Counted from the stretch's first letter, positions 1-10,474 are shown. The stretch is 64,000 bases of DNA from an uncultured Planktomarina sp. (GCA_905182535.1 CAJJBZ010000006.1:17120-81119); one strand, 5' to 3'. The notes: generated from the sequence alone by a model not told the origin. Numbers and translations: made by a program.

Positions 1-75
1 GTCAAACTTGATTGGAAATGTTTGACTGTCTGCCGGGTATGTTTCGCTAAAATCGCCAGATTCACGATAAAACAT
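1..75 (-). CDS. livM: Branched-chain amino acid-type ABC permease LivM, N-terminal fragment
   Basis: Only the first 25 codons are inside the window; the gene runs off the left edge. The ATG lies at 75-73 and the translation opens MFYRESGDFSETYPADSQ, which resembles the start of LivM permeases in clusters of this type. It follows livH on the same strand after an 86-base gap, as expected for the livG-livH-livM order. LivM would pair with LivH to form the membrane channel of the importer. The assignment rests on the short N-terminus and on position, so it is moderately sure. Confidence 0.6.
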   Translation of the reverse strand, partial: MFYRESGDFSETYPADSQTFPIKFD

Positions 76-161
76 GCGCCATCCCTTTCAAGTTTAGTTT
101 ATTATCTAGGTTTTCTTGTGAATGGTTCTCCGCGTATCTGCCGTGAACATTCCCAATCATA

Positions 162-1163
162 TCAAACGCGCTCAATGATTTTCTCCCCAAATAATCCCTG
201 AGGACGAAAAACCAAAAAGACGAGCGCCAACATATAAGCAAACCAATTCTCTGTTGCGCCACCTAAGAAAGGCGCACCAATCAGAAATTCAAATATCTTC
301 TCACCAACACCCACGATCAACCCACCAACAATCGCGCCAGGAATAGATGTAAAGCCACCCAGCATAAGAACGGGCAAAGCCTTAAGTGCAATCAAGGACA
401 GTGAGAACTGCACCCCAGACTTTGCACCCCACATTATACCGGCCACCAAAGCTACAAAACCCGCAAGTGACCAAACCAAGACCCAAATAAAACTCAAGGA
501 AATTCCAACCGACAACGCCGCTTGGTGGTCATCAGCTACCGCCCGCATCGCTCTACCTTCCTTGGTGTATTGCGCGAAGGCTACCAAGACAATCACTAGT
601 ACAACAGCAACTAAGGACGCTACGATTTCCAACTTATCGATAAAGAACCCGTAAAAGTTAGTCCCACCCAAGAAAGAGGTCGCCTCTTCAATCCACATAC
701 TGCCGCCCTGCGGAATACCTATATCGAGCTTTTTAATTTCGGAGTTCCACATCAGGTCGCCGAAGCCTTCCATGAAATAGGCAAGCCCAATAGTCGCCAT
801 AAACAAAATAATTGGTTCCTGGCCCACCAAATGCCTAAATATGAAATGCTGAACACACCAGGCCAATCCAACCATCACAACCATTACTAGTAAAATAGAT
901 AGGAAGGCAGGAACATGCCAACCAAAGTGATGCACATCCGTGCCAAAGATCGAATTGATCAAATGGGCGAACGGCACCTGACCATCCATAATCCCCACCA
1001 GCGTGAGTGCTCCAAATAGCGCCATCACACCCTGTGCGTAGTTAAAAATACCTGAGGCTTTAAAAATTAGAACAAATCCTAAGGCTACGAGCGCATAAAG
1101 CACCCCAGCCATCAGGCCGTTGAGCATAACTTCAACACCGAATAAAAACTGATCTGGCAACAT
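162..1163 (-). CDS. livH: Branched-chain amino acid-type ABC transporter permease LivH
   Basis: This is a 333-residue polytopic inner-membrane protein with hydrophobic segments along its whole length. The family signatures visible are an N-terminal GVLYALVALGFVLIFKASG segment, the loop YTKEGRAMRAVADDHQAALS and a C-terminal stretch ending FRPQGLFGEK. LivH proteins form half of the permease for branched-chain amino acids or related compounds. It sits between livG and livM. The adjacent acyl-CoA ligase hints that the substrate may be an organic acid or aromatic rather than leucine, isoleucine or valine; that is inference. The reading frame is intact and the length is near the family norm, slightly extended by a loop near residue 75. 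Confidence 0.9.
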   Translation of the reverse strand: MLPDQFLFGVEVMLNGLMAGVLYALVALGFVLIFKASGIFNYAQGVMALFGALTLVGIMDGQVPFAHLINSIFGTDVHHFGWHVPAFLSILLVMVVMVGLAWCVQHFIFRHLVGQEPIILFMATIGLAYFMEGFGDLMWNSEIKKLDIGIPQGGSMWIEEATSFLGGTNFYGFFIDKLEIVASLVAVVLVIVLVAFAQYTKEGRAMRAVADDHQAALSVGISLSFIWVLVWSLAGFVALVAGIMWGAKSGVQFSLSLIALKALPVLMLGGFTSIPGAIVGGLIVGVGEKIFEFLIGAPFLGGATENWFAYMLALVFLVFRPQGLFGEKIIERV

Positions 1164-1230
1164 AACTTAAGCCTCCACGCCGGTGTTTTGGATTGGCAAC
1201 ATCTGTTGCTGTCTCGCTAAATATTTGGAC

Positions 1231-2049
1231 TCAATCATGAGCTACCCCCAAATAGGCATCAATTACAGCTTGGTTGCTGCGCACTTCCTTTGGGGTACCA
1301 TCACCAATCTTTTTTCCATAGTCCATCACGACCACCCGATCGGAAATATCCATAACCACACTCATGTCATGCTCAATCAAAGCAATGGTGGTACCAAATT
1401 CGTCATTTACGTCTAGAATAAAGCGGCTCATGTCCTCTTTTTCTTCCACATTCATACCTGCCATCGGCTCATCCAAAAGCAAAATCTTTGGATCTGCGGC
1501 AAGCGCGCGCGCCAGTTCAACTCTCTTTTTCAAGCCGTAAGGCAAGCGACTAACGGGTGTTTTCCGGATATGTTGGATTTCTAGAAAATCAAGCACCCGC
1601 TCCACAACTTCACGATTTTCTGTTTCTTCCCGCTGAGCAGTTCCGTACCAGAAAGCCTGGCTCAAAATGCCGGCTTTCATGTGGTTCAACCGCCCTGTCA
1701 TCACATTGTCTAGCACGCTCATACCCTCAAAAAGAGCAATATTTTGAAATGTACGCGCAATACCTTGACGCGCAACTTCAAAAGGTTTCATTGAGGGACG
1801 ACGTTCGCCCTTATACCAGACCTCGCCTTTTTGCGGATTATAAAATCCTGAAATAACGTTTAGCATTGAGGATTTTCCAGCGCCATTCGGACCAATAATT
1901 GCTCGAATTTCACCTTCGCGGATATCAAAAGAGATATCTTTGATCGCCACCACACCGCCGAACCGCAACGTGATATTTTTCATTTCCATCATAACGCCAC
2001 CAATGGTGCGGCCATCTGAGGTTACAAAGCTTTCAGGTTGGTCAAACAT
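1231..2049 (-). CDS. livG: Branched-chain amino acid-type ABC transporter ATP-binding protein LivG
   Basis: This 272-residue ATPase powers the LivHM importer from the cytoplasmic face. Walker A (GPNGAGKSS) lies near residue 54, the signature region (LPYGLKKRVELARALA) near 167 and Walker B (ILLLDEP) just after it, followed by the LivG-typical segment AGMNVEEKEDM. The switch histidine is in ALIEHDMSVVMDI. A short N-terminal extension of about 20 residues precedes the usual start, and Met20 or Met21 could be the true start. It is followed by livH after 67 bases and preceded by the acyl-CoA ligase at 2101, so the four genes probably form one transcript. Confidence 0.92.
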   Translation of the reverse strand: MFDQPESFVTSDGRTIGGVMMEMKNITLRFGGVVAIKDISFDIREGEIRAIIGPNGAGKSSMLNVISGFYNPQKGEVWYKGERRPSMKPFEVARQGIARTFQNIALFEGMSVLDNVMTGRLNHMKAGILSQAFWYGTAQREETENREVVERVLDFLEIQHIRKTPVSRLPYGLKKRVELARALAADPKILLLDEPMAGMNVEEKEDMSRFILDVNDEFGTTIALIEHDMSVVMDISDRVVVMDYGKKIGDGTPKEVRSNQAVIDAYLGVAHD

Positions 2050-2100
2050 AGGTCAGGCACTCCAGACAAAAATTAGTGAGCAAAGCAGTTAAAGAAAACA

Positions 2101-4063
2101 TCATTCTGCGGCAATTTTCTGGGCCGCAACTGTAGCCGCATCTCGCATTTCAAGCGTCGCAGAAATGGAACCCTTACGGCCATCTTCATAGGTCACTTCA
2201 GTAGTTGTTGCAACGCGCTCTGAGCCATCATAAAGGCCTGTAATCAGGTCAGAAAATTTCTCTTCCACAATTCGACGACGTACCTTGCGTGTCCGCGTCA
2301 TCTCACCATCATCTGCATCTAATTCTTTGTGCAAGACAAGGAAGCGATGGACCTGGCAACCCGAAAGCATAGGATCATCTGCTATACTTAGGTTAGTTTC
2401 TTCAATATGAGTTTGGATCATGTCTAGAACCTCTGGGTGCTGCGACAACTCTTGGTATCCACCATATGCTATATTGTTGCGCTCAGCCCAATTACCCACT
2501 GCATTAAGATCAATGTTGATAAAGGCAGTACAATAATCACAGCCATTCCCAAACACCACCGCTTCTAGGATGTTGGGAAAAAACTTAAGCTTGTTCTCAA
2601 CGTACTTTGGCGCAAATAGGCGACCATCAGAAATTTTTCCAACATCTTTTGCCCGATCAATAATCCGCAAATGTCCGCTATTCTCTTCAAAGAATCCAGC
2701 ATCCCCCGTAGCCACCCAGCCATCTTTATCTTTAGTCGAGGCAGTACTCTCAGGATTATTATAATACTCAACAAACACTCCAGGTGAGCGATAGTAGATC
2801 TCACCGTTATCCCCGATACGGACCTCAACACCCGGAGCAGGCACACCCACAGTATCTGCGCGCACTTCCCCATCAGGTTGGATTGTCATAAACACCGTCG
2901 CTTCGGTCTGGCCATATAGCTGTTTTAAGTTGATCCCAAGGGAGCGGTAAAAATCAAAGATCTCCGGCCCAATCGCCTCACCCGCGGTGTAACCCACCCG
3001 CACACGGCTAAAGCCAAGTGTGTTTTTCAACGGGCCATAGATTGCAAATTCACCCAACTGGTACTTAATCCGGTCGATCAAGCTCACAGGGTTTCCATCC
3101 AAAATGGACGGTCCAACCTTGCGCGCGACGCCCATAGATTTATCGAACATCCACTTCTTCATCGGGCTCGCGTCTTCCATGCGGATCATCACATTGGTCA
3201 GTTGGTTTTCAAATACACGGGGCGGCGCAAAATAATATGTGGGGCCAATTTCGCGTAGGTCTGTCATCATGGTTTCTGGGCTTTCGGGACAATTCACACA
3301 AAAACCCGTCCACAACGCTTGGCCCATCGAAAACGTGTAGTCCCCGACCCACGCCATCGGCAAATAGGCTAAAACTTCTTCATTTGGACCTAACTCGTCG
3401 AACTGTGAAGAATTTTTAGATGTCTCAATCACATTTCGGTTTGAGAGGACAACCCCTTTTGGACGGCCTGTAGTTCCAGATGTGTAGAGCATCACACAGG
3501 TGTCATCATAATTTTGGCTAGATTGCCGCGCAGCTAATTCAGAGCCCAGGGTAGCTTTAGCTGCCCGCCCTTCGTCTTGCAATTTTTGGAATTGTGACAG
3601 AAAACTGTGGTCATATTTTCGGAGGCCACGACCATCCAAATAAATGATCCGTTCAAGGTTTTTTAAGTCATCTTTAATATCTAATATTTTATCAACCTGT
3701 TCTTGATCACCAGCAACAATAAATCGCGCATTGCAATGATCTAAGACATAAGAGATTTCATCGCCAACGGCATCTTGATATATTGGCACAGGTACTGCCC
3801 CAATCGATTGCGCCGCCAACATGGACCAATATAAGTAAGGCCTGTTGCGACCAGCAATAGCGATGTGATCACCCTTAGCTGCACCAAGTGTCAACAAGCC
3901 CAGCGCAAGCGCTTCAACCTGTTCCACTGCTTCGCTCCAGGTCCAGCTCTGCCAGATACCAAATTCTTTTTCCCGGTAAGCTGCCTTATCGCCAAACTCA
4001 CGCGCATTGCGTGCCAATAATGCTGGAATAGAAACCAGATCCGCGGAGTTCAGTCGCAGTCAC
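2101..4063 (-). CDS. Long-chain-type acyl-CoA synthetase (AMP-binding), frame broken near its start
   Basis: This enzyme should activate a carboxylic acid to its CoA thioester through an acyl-AMP intermediate. The AMP-binding P-loop YTSGTTGRPKGV is present, as are the adenylate motif YGQTEA and the hinge region ATGDAGFFEENSGHLRIIDR. The uninterrupted frame begins at 4017, but the family N-terminus continues upstream: a GTG at 4063 preceded by a TCCTCC (GGAGGA on the coding strand) at 4071-4076 reads VTATEL, then a one-base excess near 4031 restores ADLVSIPALLARNAREFG. About 650 residues result. Its place ahead of livG suggests that the imported compound is activated to a CoA ester. The exact acid cannot be told. 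It ends in IAAE-stop. Confidence 0.85.
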
Positions 4064-4521
4064 AATATTATCCTCCCAATGCCGGTTCCCGGCGCCTTTT
4101 TTAAAGGTCTATTCCAACGTTGTGACTGATACCCGGCAAAGGTCAATCAGTTTTTTTGAACAACCGTTCAGTTCCACTCCCCACAACTTTATTTCCATTA
4201 ATAGAAGTAGACACTGAAGGCTATCCATATGTAAGTATAATACAGAATATAACTAGTGAAACTTGTTTATCCCACTATAAAAAAATGTTGATCTTAATAT
4301 ACTGTATTTGGTATTTAAATATCTCAATAATTTATATAAGTTCTCAATTTCTGCTGTCCATTAGAGCCAGCTAAACCAAATTTATCTGTTAACAGAACTA
4401 GATCATAAAATATTTTAATGCCCATATTATCATAAAATGATCCTGTATCGATTTGTCGCATAGAACAGCCTAATCAATTCACCCAATACATGTGGCCGCA
4501 TCAGCAGCAAAAGGGTTAATC
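4064..4521. other. AT-rich intergenic region upstream of the acyl-CoA ligase
   Basis: This gene-free stretch separates the ligase, which starts at its left, from the 3' end of the formate-dehydrogenase-like gene at its right. It should hold the promoter of the acs-liv operon. It contains one inverted repeat (listed separately) and then a very AT-rich part from 4230 to 4450. A plus-strand open frame at 4156-4374 has no plausible product. No fdhD- or fdsD-like gene, as often found downstream of fdsA, is present. Confidence 0.6.
4157..4170. promoter_or_regulatory. Candidate TetR-type operator TGAAC-N4-GTTCA
   Basis: Five-base arms TGAAC and GTTCA flank a 4-base centre about 95 bases upstream of the proposed GTG start of the acyl-CoA ligase. 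The layout resembles operators of TetR-family fatty-acid regulators such as PsrA, which bind GAAAC-like arms around a short spacer. No TetR gene lies in the window. The match is short, so chance is possible. Confidence 0.35.
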
Positions 4522-7318
4522 TCATTCAGCAGCAATTTGATTCGCTACTTTTTCAACCTTCACCGCAGAGAATTTAAATTCTGGGATTTTACCAAATGGA
4601 TCTAAAGCTGAATTGGTAAGCAAATTAGCTGCTGCTTCAACAAACGCAAAAGGCAGAAAAACCATATCAGGTGATACTGCACGATCTTCGCGCGCCATAA
4701 TATCAATGCTGCCACGCTTTGTAGTCAGCCGCACCAAACCGCCTGGAGCAACACCCAGATTACGCAGCGTGGATGGGTGCAACGAACAATTCGCCTCAGG
4801 CTCGACTGCATCCAACACCTTAGATCGTCGGGTCATAGAGCCCGTATGCCAGTGCTCTAACTGCCGTCCCGTTGTAAGAATCATTGGGTATTCATCATCC
4901 GGCACATCGTCAGGAGCGATCAAGTCAGCAGGCGCAAACCGAGCCCGACCGTCAGTCCTTGGGAACCCATCGCCAAACACGATGGGTTGGCCTGGATCCG
5001 TCGGTGACAATGAAGGATATGTCACCGCATTTTCTTCTTCCAAGCGATCCCAACTGATATTGTCGAAAGATTTCATGGTCAGCTTCATTTCTGCAAAAAC
5101 TTGGCTTGGATGATCATAAGTCCAGCCAAGACCAAGACGCTTAGCTAGCTCAACTTCAATCCACCAATCGGCACGCGCCTCACCGGGCGGCGGGACAGCC
5201 GGGCGGCCCATTTGTACTTGTCGGTTGGTATTGGTCACGGTGCCAGCTTTCTCAGCAAAAGCAGCAGCAGGAAGTATCACATCAGCATAATTAGCAGTCT
5301 CTGTAATGAAAATATCTTGCACAACCAAATGTTCCAGCTTCGCAAGTGCATCTCGAGCATGAGCCACATCGGGATCGGACATTGCAGGATTTTCACCAAG
5401 CACATACATCCCCCGGATATCACCAGTGTGTACCGCTCCCATGATCTCAGTCACGGTGAGGCCCTTATTTGGATCGAGGGGCTCGTTTACACCACCATCG
5501 CGCGCCCAAACATCCGCGAACTTTTGGCGAACTTCATCGCTCACCACAGTTTGCATGTCTGGCAAGAACATCGGGATTAGCCCCGCATCAGAGGCTCCCT
5601 GCACATTGTTTTGGCCTCTCAAAGGGTGCAAACCAGTTCCCGGGCGGCCGACCTGTCCAGTCATCAGTCCAAGACTAATCAGACAACGCGAATTATCAGT
5701 ACCATGAATATGTTGTGAAATACCCATGCCCCAAAAGATCATTCCAGCCTTAGCACCTGCAAAAGTACGAGCCACCTCACGCAGAGTATCCGCATCGATG
5801 CCACAGATACCAGCCATTTTCTCAGGGCTAAAACCTTTCAAGTGCTCCTTCTCAGCTTCCCAATTTTCGGTATAGGCTTCGATATATTGCTGGTCGTAGA
5901 GTCCCTCTTCCACAATCACATGCATAATAGCGTTTAGCATACTAACATCCGCGCCAGGACGAAATTGCAACATATGGCTGGCAAAGCGCTTCAAGGCCTG
6001 GCCACGTGGGTCCATCACGATCAATTTTCCACCACGCTTAGTGAACTGCTTGAAGTAGGTGGCAGCTACCGGATGATTTTCAATTGGGTTGGCCCCTATT
6101 ACAATCGCCACATCAGCATTTTTAATCTCGTTAAACGTAGCAGTAACAGCGCCAGAGCCTATATTTTCCATCAGTGCCGCCACGCTGGAAGCATGACAGA
6201 GCCGGGTGCAATGGTCGACATTGTTGTGACCAAAGCCCTGTCGAATCAACTTTTGGAACAGATACGCCTCCTCATTGGTACATTTGGCCGAGCCAAAGCC
6301 CGCAACAGACGCGCCACCACGCGATTGCTTCAGTTTGGCCATACCACCAGCAGCAAAATCAAGCGCCTCTTCCCAGCTGGCTTCACGAAACACATCGCCC
6401 CAATTGCCCGGATCCACGTTCAAGCCCTTGGCTGGCGGCATCATCACGACGAATTAGGGGTTTAGTGAGGCGGTGATCGTGGTGAATATAGTCAAACCCA
6501 AACCGACCTTTGACGCATAGGCGCCCCTCATTGGCTGGGCCATTGATCCCATCAACGTATTTCACTCGGCCATCTTTGACTTTGAGGCTCACCTGACAAC
6601 CCACACCACAGAAAGGGCAGATACTATCAACTTCGCTGTCAAAATCCTTGCTGTCACCCACCTGATTAGCATCAGTTATAGTGGCCGGCAACAAGGCACC
6701 AGTTGGGCAGGCCTGCACACATTCACCACAACCCACGCAGCTGCTTTCACCCATTGGATCGTCCATATCGAAGGTGGGGTAAGCATCATGGCCACGGCCC
6801 GACATGCCAATCACATCATTTACCTGAACCTCACGACAGGCCCGCACGCAAAGTCCACACTGGATGCAGGCATCCAAGTTTACCGACATCGCCACATGGC
6901 TATCATCCAGCAGAGGAATACGCCCATCCTCCAGCTTGGGAAATCGACTTTCTAAAACGCCCTGACCGACGGCCATATCCCAAAGGTGGCTAGATTTATC
7001 ATGCGCCACGTCTTGCTCTGGTTGATCAGCCACCAGCATTTCCATGACCATCCGGCGGGCGTGCGTTGCACGATCCGAGCGGGTGTGTACAACCATCCCC
7101 TCAGATACTGGCCGGATACAGGAAGCCACCAAAGTACGCTCACCCTCAACCTCAACCATGCAGGCCCGGCAATTGCCATCAGACCGGTACCCTGGTTCAT
7201 CACGGTGGCACAAATGCGGAATAATGAAGCCTTGACCTTTGGTCACATCCCAAATCGTCTGTCCAACTGGGGCCGAAACTTCGGCTCCATCTAATGTGAA
7301 GGTGATTGTATCTGACAT
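4522..7318 (-). CDS. fdhA: Formate dehydrogenase-like alpha subunit (molybdopterin, Fe-S), frame broken near 6435
   Basis: This is a soluble molybdopterin oxidoreductase of about 930 residues, related to the FdsA/FdhF alpha subunit that oxidises formate to CO2. The order is an N-terminal 2Fe-2S ferredoxin domain (HLCHRDEPGYRSDGNCRAC), two ferredoxin-type clusters (CIQCGLCVRAC and CVGCGECVQACPTGAL), a 4Fe-4S site (CPFCGVGCQV) and then the molybdopterin domains. The likely metal-ligand cysteine is in DHCTRLCHASSVA. The frame breaks near 6435: the upstream part reads LTKPLIRRDDA and the downstream part resumes PPAKGLNVDPGNWG, consistent with one inserted base. FdsB, FdsG, FdsD and FdhD genes are not adjacent, so an electron-accepting partner must be elsewhere. 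Met-Ser-Asp at 7318 is the expected start. Confidence 0.85.
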
Positions 7319-7476
7319 CGGACTGCTCCTACGAATTTATCCCTGCTTAAACTAAAAGCAACGCTCAAACACATGCCATACGCGACAGGCACAGCTGAAT
7401 TTGCGCCAAGCTTAGTTTCCGATACAACCCAAAAGAGCCAATTGGCAAAAATTGTGAAACGCGGTATTGCAATCTA

Positions 7477-8154
7477 ATGATGAAAACAGAAATTATCCTC
7501 ATTCGCCACGGACAAGCAAATACGGGCGCAAAAGACGAAGAAAGCTACGATCAGCTTTCAGACACGGGCCACCAACAGGCTAATTGGCTGGGCGACTATC
7601 TACGTGGCCATGGAGAGGTTTTTGACCGGGTGATCTGCGGCAGCCTAAAGCGGCACCGAGAAACAGCCTTCGGGCTAGGTCTTCCATATGAGGTGATCGT
7701 TGACCCACGGGTTAATGAAATGCGGTATTTTGACTTAGCCCATGAGTTCCATGCACAAACGAATACGCCTGTACCAAATTCAGCAGAAGAGTTTGCCCAG
7801 CATGTGCCCCATCTTTTTACTGCCTGGCAAAATGGGTCATTGGATAGCGCTCATGTCAGTTATCGTGATTTTGCACAGCGCTTCAAAGATGTAATGTCCG
7901 AGCTCGTAGAGCTTGGCGGACGCAGCTTAGTGATAACCTCAGGCGGAGTGATTGGCATGGCCATCGCACAGCACTTGAGATTGGGGCCAGAAGGCTTTGC
8001 CCATATCATGTTGCCAATACACAATTCCTCAATGCATCGATTTGATGTTTTGGGGGGGAGTACACATATGTCAGGTTATAACGCCACCCCACATTTGGAC
8101 TACGGCAGCACGCCGCCACGCACGCACAATCATTTAGGAGATGGACATACTTAA
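7477..8154 (+). CDS. Histidine phosphatase family protein, second catalytic His replaced by Ser
   Basis: The 225-residue protein belongs to the phosphoglycerate-mutase-like histidine phosphatases. The phospho-acceptor motif LIRHGQAN is at residues 8-15 and the arginine-containing segment SLKRHRETA follows near 63. The usual second histidine in an H-G-G motif is replaced: the corresponding segment is LVITSGGVIGMA. Some members of the superfamily share this change, so activity is not excluded, but the substrate is unknown. The gene starts divergently from fdhA across 158 bases and its 3' end overlaps the next gene by 14 bases, indicating a three-gene unit with the GST and saccharopine dehydrogenase. 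Confidence 0.78.
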   Translation: MMKTEIILIRHGQANTGAKDEESYDQLSDTGHQQANWLGDYLRGHGEVFDRVICGSLKRHRETAFGLGLPYEVIVDPRVNEMRYFDLAHEFHAQTNTPVPNSAEEFAQHVPHLFTAWQNGSLDSAHVSYRDFAQRFKDVMSELVELGGRSLVITSGGVIGMAIAQHLRLGPEGFAHIMLPIHNSSMHRFDVLGGSTHMSGYNATPHLDYGSTPPRTHNHLGDGHT

Positions 8155-8746
8155 ACTATTTGCCGCCAAACATACAGTATCTCTGGCATCAGCGCTAATT
8201 TTAGAAGAGCTAGGCACAGAATATGAGGTATGCTTGGTCGATATTGCAGCCCACGCGCAGCGCGAAAAGTACTATTTGGACATAAACCCAAAGGGCCGAG
8301 TACCCTCACTTGTGACACCAGGTGGGATTTTGACCGAAACTGGGGCAATTTTAGAATATATTGCCCCGGGCTTTATGCCGAAAGATGCCTTTGCCTGCGC
8401 CAAAATTCGTGAATTCATGCATTATTTATCTTCGACCATGCATGTGAACCACGCTCATAGAATGCGCAGCAAACGCTGGGCGGATCTCAAAGATTCCCGT
8501 GCCGATATGACTGCGAAGGTCCCGCAAAATATGGCGGAAAACTGTGCCTATGTTGAGAGCTTGATCGTGGGCCCATACATTTTTGGATCTGACATCACCA
8601 TCGCAGATGCGCATCTGTTCACCTTATCGCAATGGCTGGAAGACGACGGAGTTGATATCAACAGCTACCCGAAATTGGCAGCATTCGAGCTTGCATTTGC
8701 AGCCCGACCCTCTGTAGCCGCCGTCCGCGCGAAAGGCCTTTTATGA
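8141..8746 (+). CDS. Glutathione S-transferase family protein
   Basis: This is a 201-residue protein with an N-terminal thioredoxin-like half (LKLFAAKHTVSLASALILEE), the cis-proline segment NPKGRVPSL and the glutathione-contact segment ETGAILEYI. The all-helical C-terminal half contains FGSDITIADAHLFTL, the conserved N-capping motif of GSTs. It is a likely cytosolic glutathione-dependent transferase or reductase of unknown substrate. The start ATG lies inside the 3' end of the phosphatase gene, and its stop overlaps the ATG of the saccharopine dehydrogenase (ATGA), so translation is probably coupled. Confidence 0.82.
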   Translation: MDILKLFAAKHTVSLASALILEELGTEYEVCLVDIAAHAQREKYYLDINPKGRVPSLVTPGGILTETGAILEYIAPGFMPKDAFACAKIREFMHYLSSTMHVNHAHRMRSKRWADLKDSRADMTAKVPQNMAENCAYVESLIVGPYIFGSDITIADAHLFTLSQWLEDDGVDINSYPKLAAFELAFAARPSVAAVRAKGLL

Positions 8747-9786
8747 CCCACCTTTGGATTCGCGCCGAACAGCGACCCAATGAACAGCGTGTCGGCGTAA
8801 CACCAGCGGGTGCACAAGCCTTACTGGAGGCAGGTTTTGAGGTAACGCTTGAACAGGACCCAACCCGCGCCATTGAGACTGAAGCCTATGCAGGCGTCCA
8901 ACTTGCAAGCACTGGCAATTGGCAAACCGCCCCTCAAGACGCCATCATCATGGGGCTAAAAGAATTGCCCGATGACGGCACGCCGCTGCGGCACCGGCAC
9001 ATCATGTTTGGCCATGCCTATAAGGGCCAGCCCGATGGTCAGCGTCTTTTGGCCCGGTTCAAGGCCGGTGGGGGCACGCTGTATGATCTGGAGTATCTGA
9101 CCAATGACGCTGGCCGCCGGGTCGCCGCTTTTGGCTATTGGGCCGGATATGCCGGTGCAGCAGTGGCACTCAAAAGCTGGGCCGCCGGACAAGTGGGCGA
9201 ACTCTGTGGCCCTGTCCAGGCCTTTGCCTGCGCATCTGATCTTATGGCAAATGTCGCCTTAGAATTAGGCCATCTACTACCCAAAGTAATCATTATCGGC
9301 ACAAAAGGTCGCGTGGGCAGCGGTGCTGCCGCTTTCTGTGCAGCCCTTGGGGCCCCGATGACCGGTTGGGATGTGGCAGAGACCGCCCATGGCGGCCCCT
9401 ATCCCGAAATTCTGACGCATGATATTTTTCTCAATTGTATTCTGGCCAATCAAGACACCCCAGTCTTTGTGACAGCCTCCGCAAAAACCGACGTCCGCAA
9501 GCTTATGGTGATTGGAGATATCGCCTGTGATCCCAACAGCCCCTATTCTCCAATCAAGGTTTATGACCAAGAAACCAGCTGGGAAAACCCTGCTCTACGC
9601 GCGCAGAATGACCCGATCTTGGATGTCATCGCAATCGACAACCTGCCCTCAATACTGCCCCGCGAAAGCTCTGAAGACTTCGCATCCCAGCTCCTACCAA
9701 GCCTCCTAGCCCTCAAGCAGATTGATGGCGGTGTATGGGGTAAGGCGAAGGGAATATTTGATCAGCATGTTGGGAGTTTAGGGTAG
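8743..9786 (+). CDS. Saccharopine dehydrogenase (NAD+, L-lysine-forming type)
   Basis: This 347-residue protein resembles LYS1-type saccharopine dehydrogenases and alanine-dehydrogenase-fold enzymes. The N-terminus has the family segment RAEQRPNEQRVGVTPAGA, followed by IIMGLKELP and MFGHAYKGQ. A nucleotide-binding region is seen at VIIIGTKGRVGSGAAAFCAALG near residue 185. In this family NAD is used to interconvert saccharopine with lysine and 2-oxoglutarate. Related genes are common in Rhodobacterales, where the physiological direction is uncertain. It is the last gene of the phosphatase-GST-dehydrogenase unit. Its 3' end overlaps by 25 bases the apparent end of the convergent LysE frame. Confidence 0.82.
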   Translation: MTHLWIRAEQRPNEQRVGVTPAGAQALLEAGFEVTLEQDPTRAIETEAYAGVQLASTGNWQTAPQDAIIMGLKELPDDGTPLRHRHIMFGHAYKGQPDGQRLLARFKAGGGTLYDLEYLTNDAGRRVAAFGYWAGYAGAAVALKSWAAGQVGELCGPVQAFACASDLMANVALELGHLLPKVIIIGTKGRVGSGAAAFCAALGAPMTGWDVAETAHGGPYPEILTHDIFLNCILANQDTPVFVTASAKTDVRKLMVIGDIACDPNSPYSPIKVYDQETSWENPALRAQNDPILDVIAIDNLPSILPRESSEDFASQLLPSLLALKQIDGGVWGKAKGIFDQHVGSLG

Positions 9787-10474
9787 GTTTTGAGTTGATA
9801 ATTTTGAAGACTGAGTGATGGTTTCAAGCTTATACCCACCGCTACCGCAAAACTATTTTTAGCAGTAGCCAATTTGACAGCCAACGATAAAAAGACGATT
9901 CTAGAAATTCGGGTAAGCCAAATTTGAGTCTTTATGGAACCTTTGATCCATGTGCCAAGTGCACCTGCAGCGATCGCTACTGCACCAAAAACTACAAGTG
10001 TCACACAAACCATTAATGCTCCGAGTTGATAAAACTGAGCTATAACTGATCCATTTTCTGAAACAACAAACTGAGGCAAAAATGCCAAAAAAAGATCGTA
10101 ATTTTTGGGTTGGCTATACACAATATAAATCCACGCAGAAACTGTTTTGGCGCCGTTTCGAGTTTTGACTTGTCACCTTTAAAATTACCTTGTGACGCTG
10201 TGAAAGCCTGCCACGCTAGGTAAAGTAGGTACGCAGCCTGCATATTTCAGAGTACTAAATGCGTATTGCGATGTCTTAAAAATGACTGCAACACCGAGTG
10301 CGACTGCAGTTGTGTGAACGAACAAATCCAACGCTATGCCTACCATTATGATTAGTCCCACAATTCGGCCATGAACTGCAGACTGCGTGAGTACGAAAAT
10401 GTTGTCAGGCCAGGTACGGCAGCGAGGGCAGTAGTTACACCTACAAATACTAGCATGGTTTCTAAATGTATCAT
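9762..10474 (-). pseudogene. LysE/RhtB family amino-acid exporter, three frame breaks
   Basis: Three frames together give one RhtB/LysE-type exporter of about 210 residues plus an odd C-terminal tail. It starts at 10474 with MIHLETMLVFVGVTTALAAV. A missing C near 10420 then gives PGPDNIFVLTQSAVHGR, an extra G near 10240 gives AAYLLYLAWQAF, and a lost T in a T-run near 10095 gives AFLPQFVV. The PGPD motif, several membrane segments and the NPK motif are typical of the family. The repair is so clean that sequence error is as likely as real inactivation. The end point is unsure because the family C-terminus falls near 9850 whereas the frame continues to 9762. Confidence 0.65.

Noticed and set aside
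4156..4374. 72-residue open frame before the acyl-CoA ligase
   Set aside because: AT-rich, hydrophobic by composition only, no ribosome site, in a region expected to be a promoter.
5965..6465. Open frames on the plus strand across fdhA
   Set aside because: They are shadows of the molybdopterin domain on the opposite strand.
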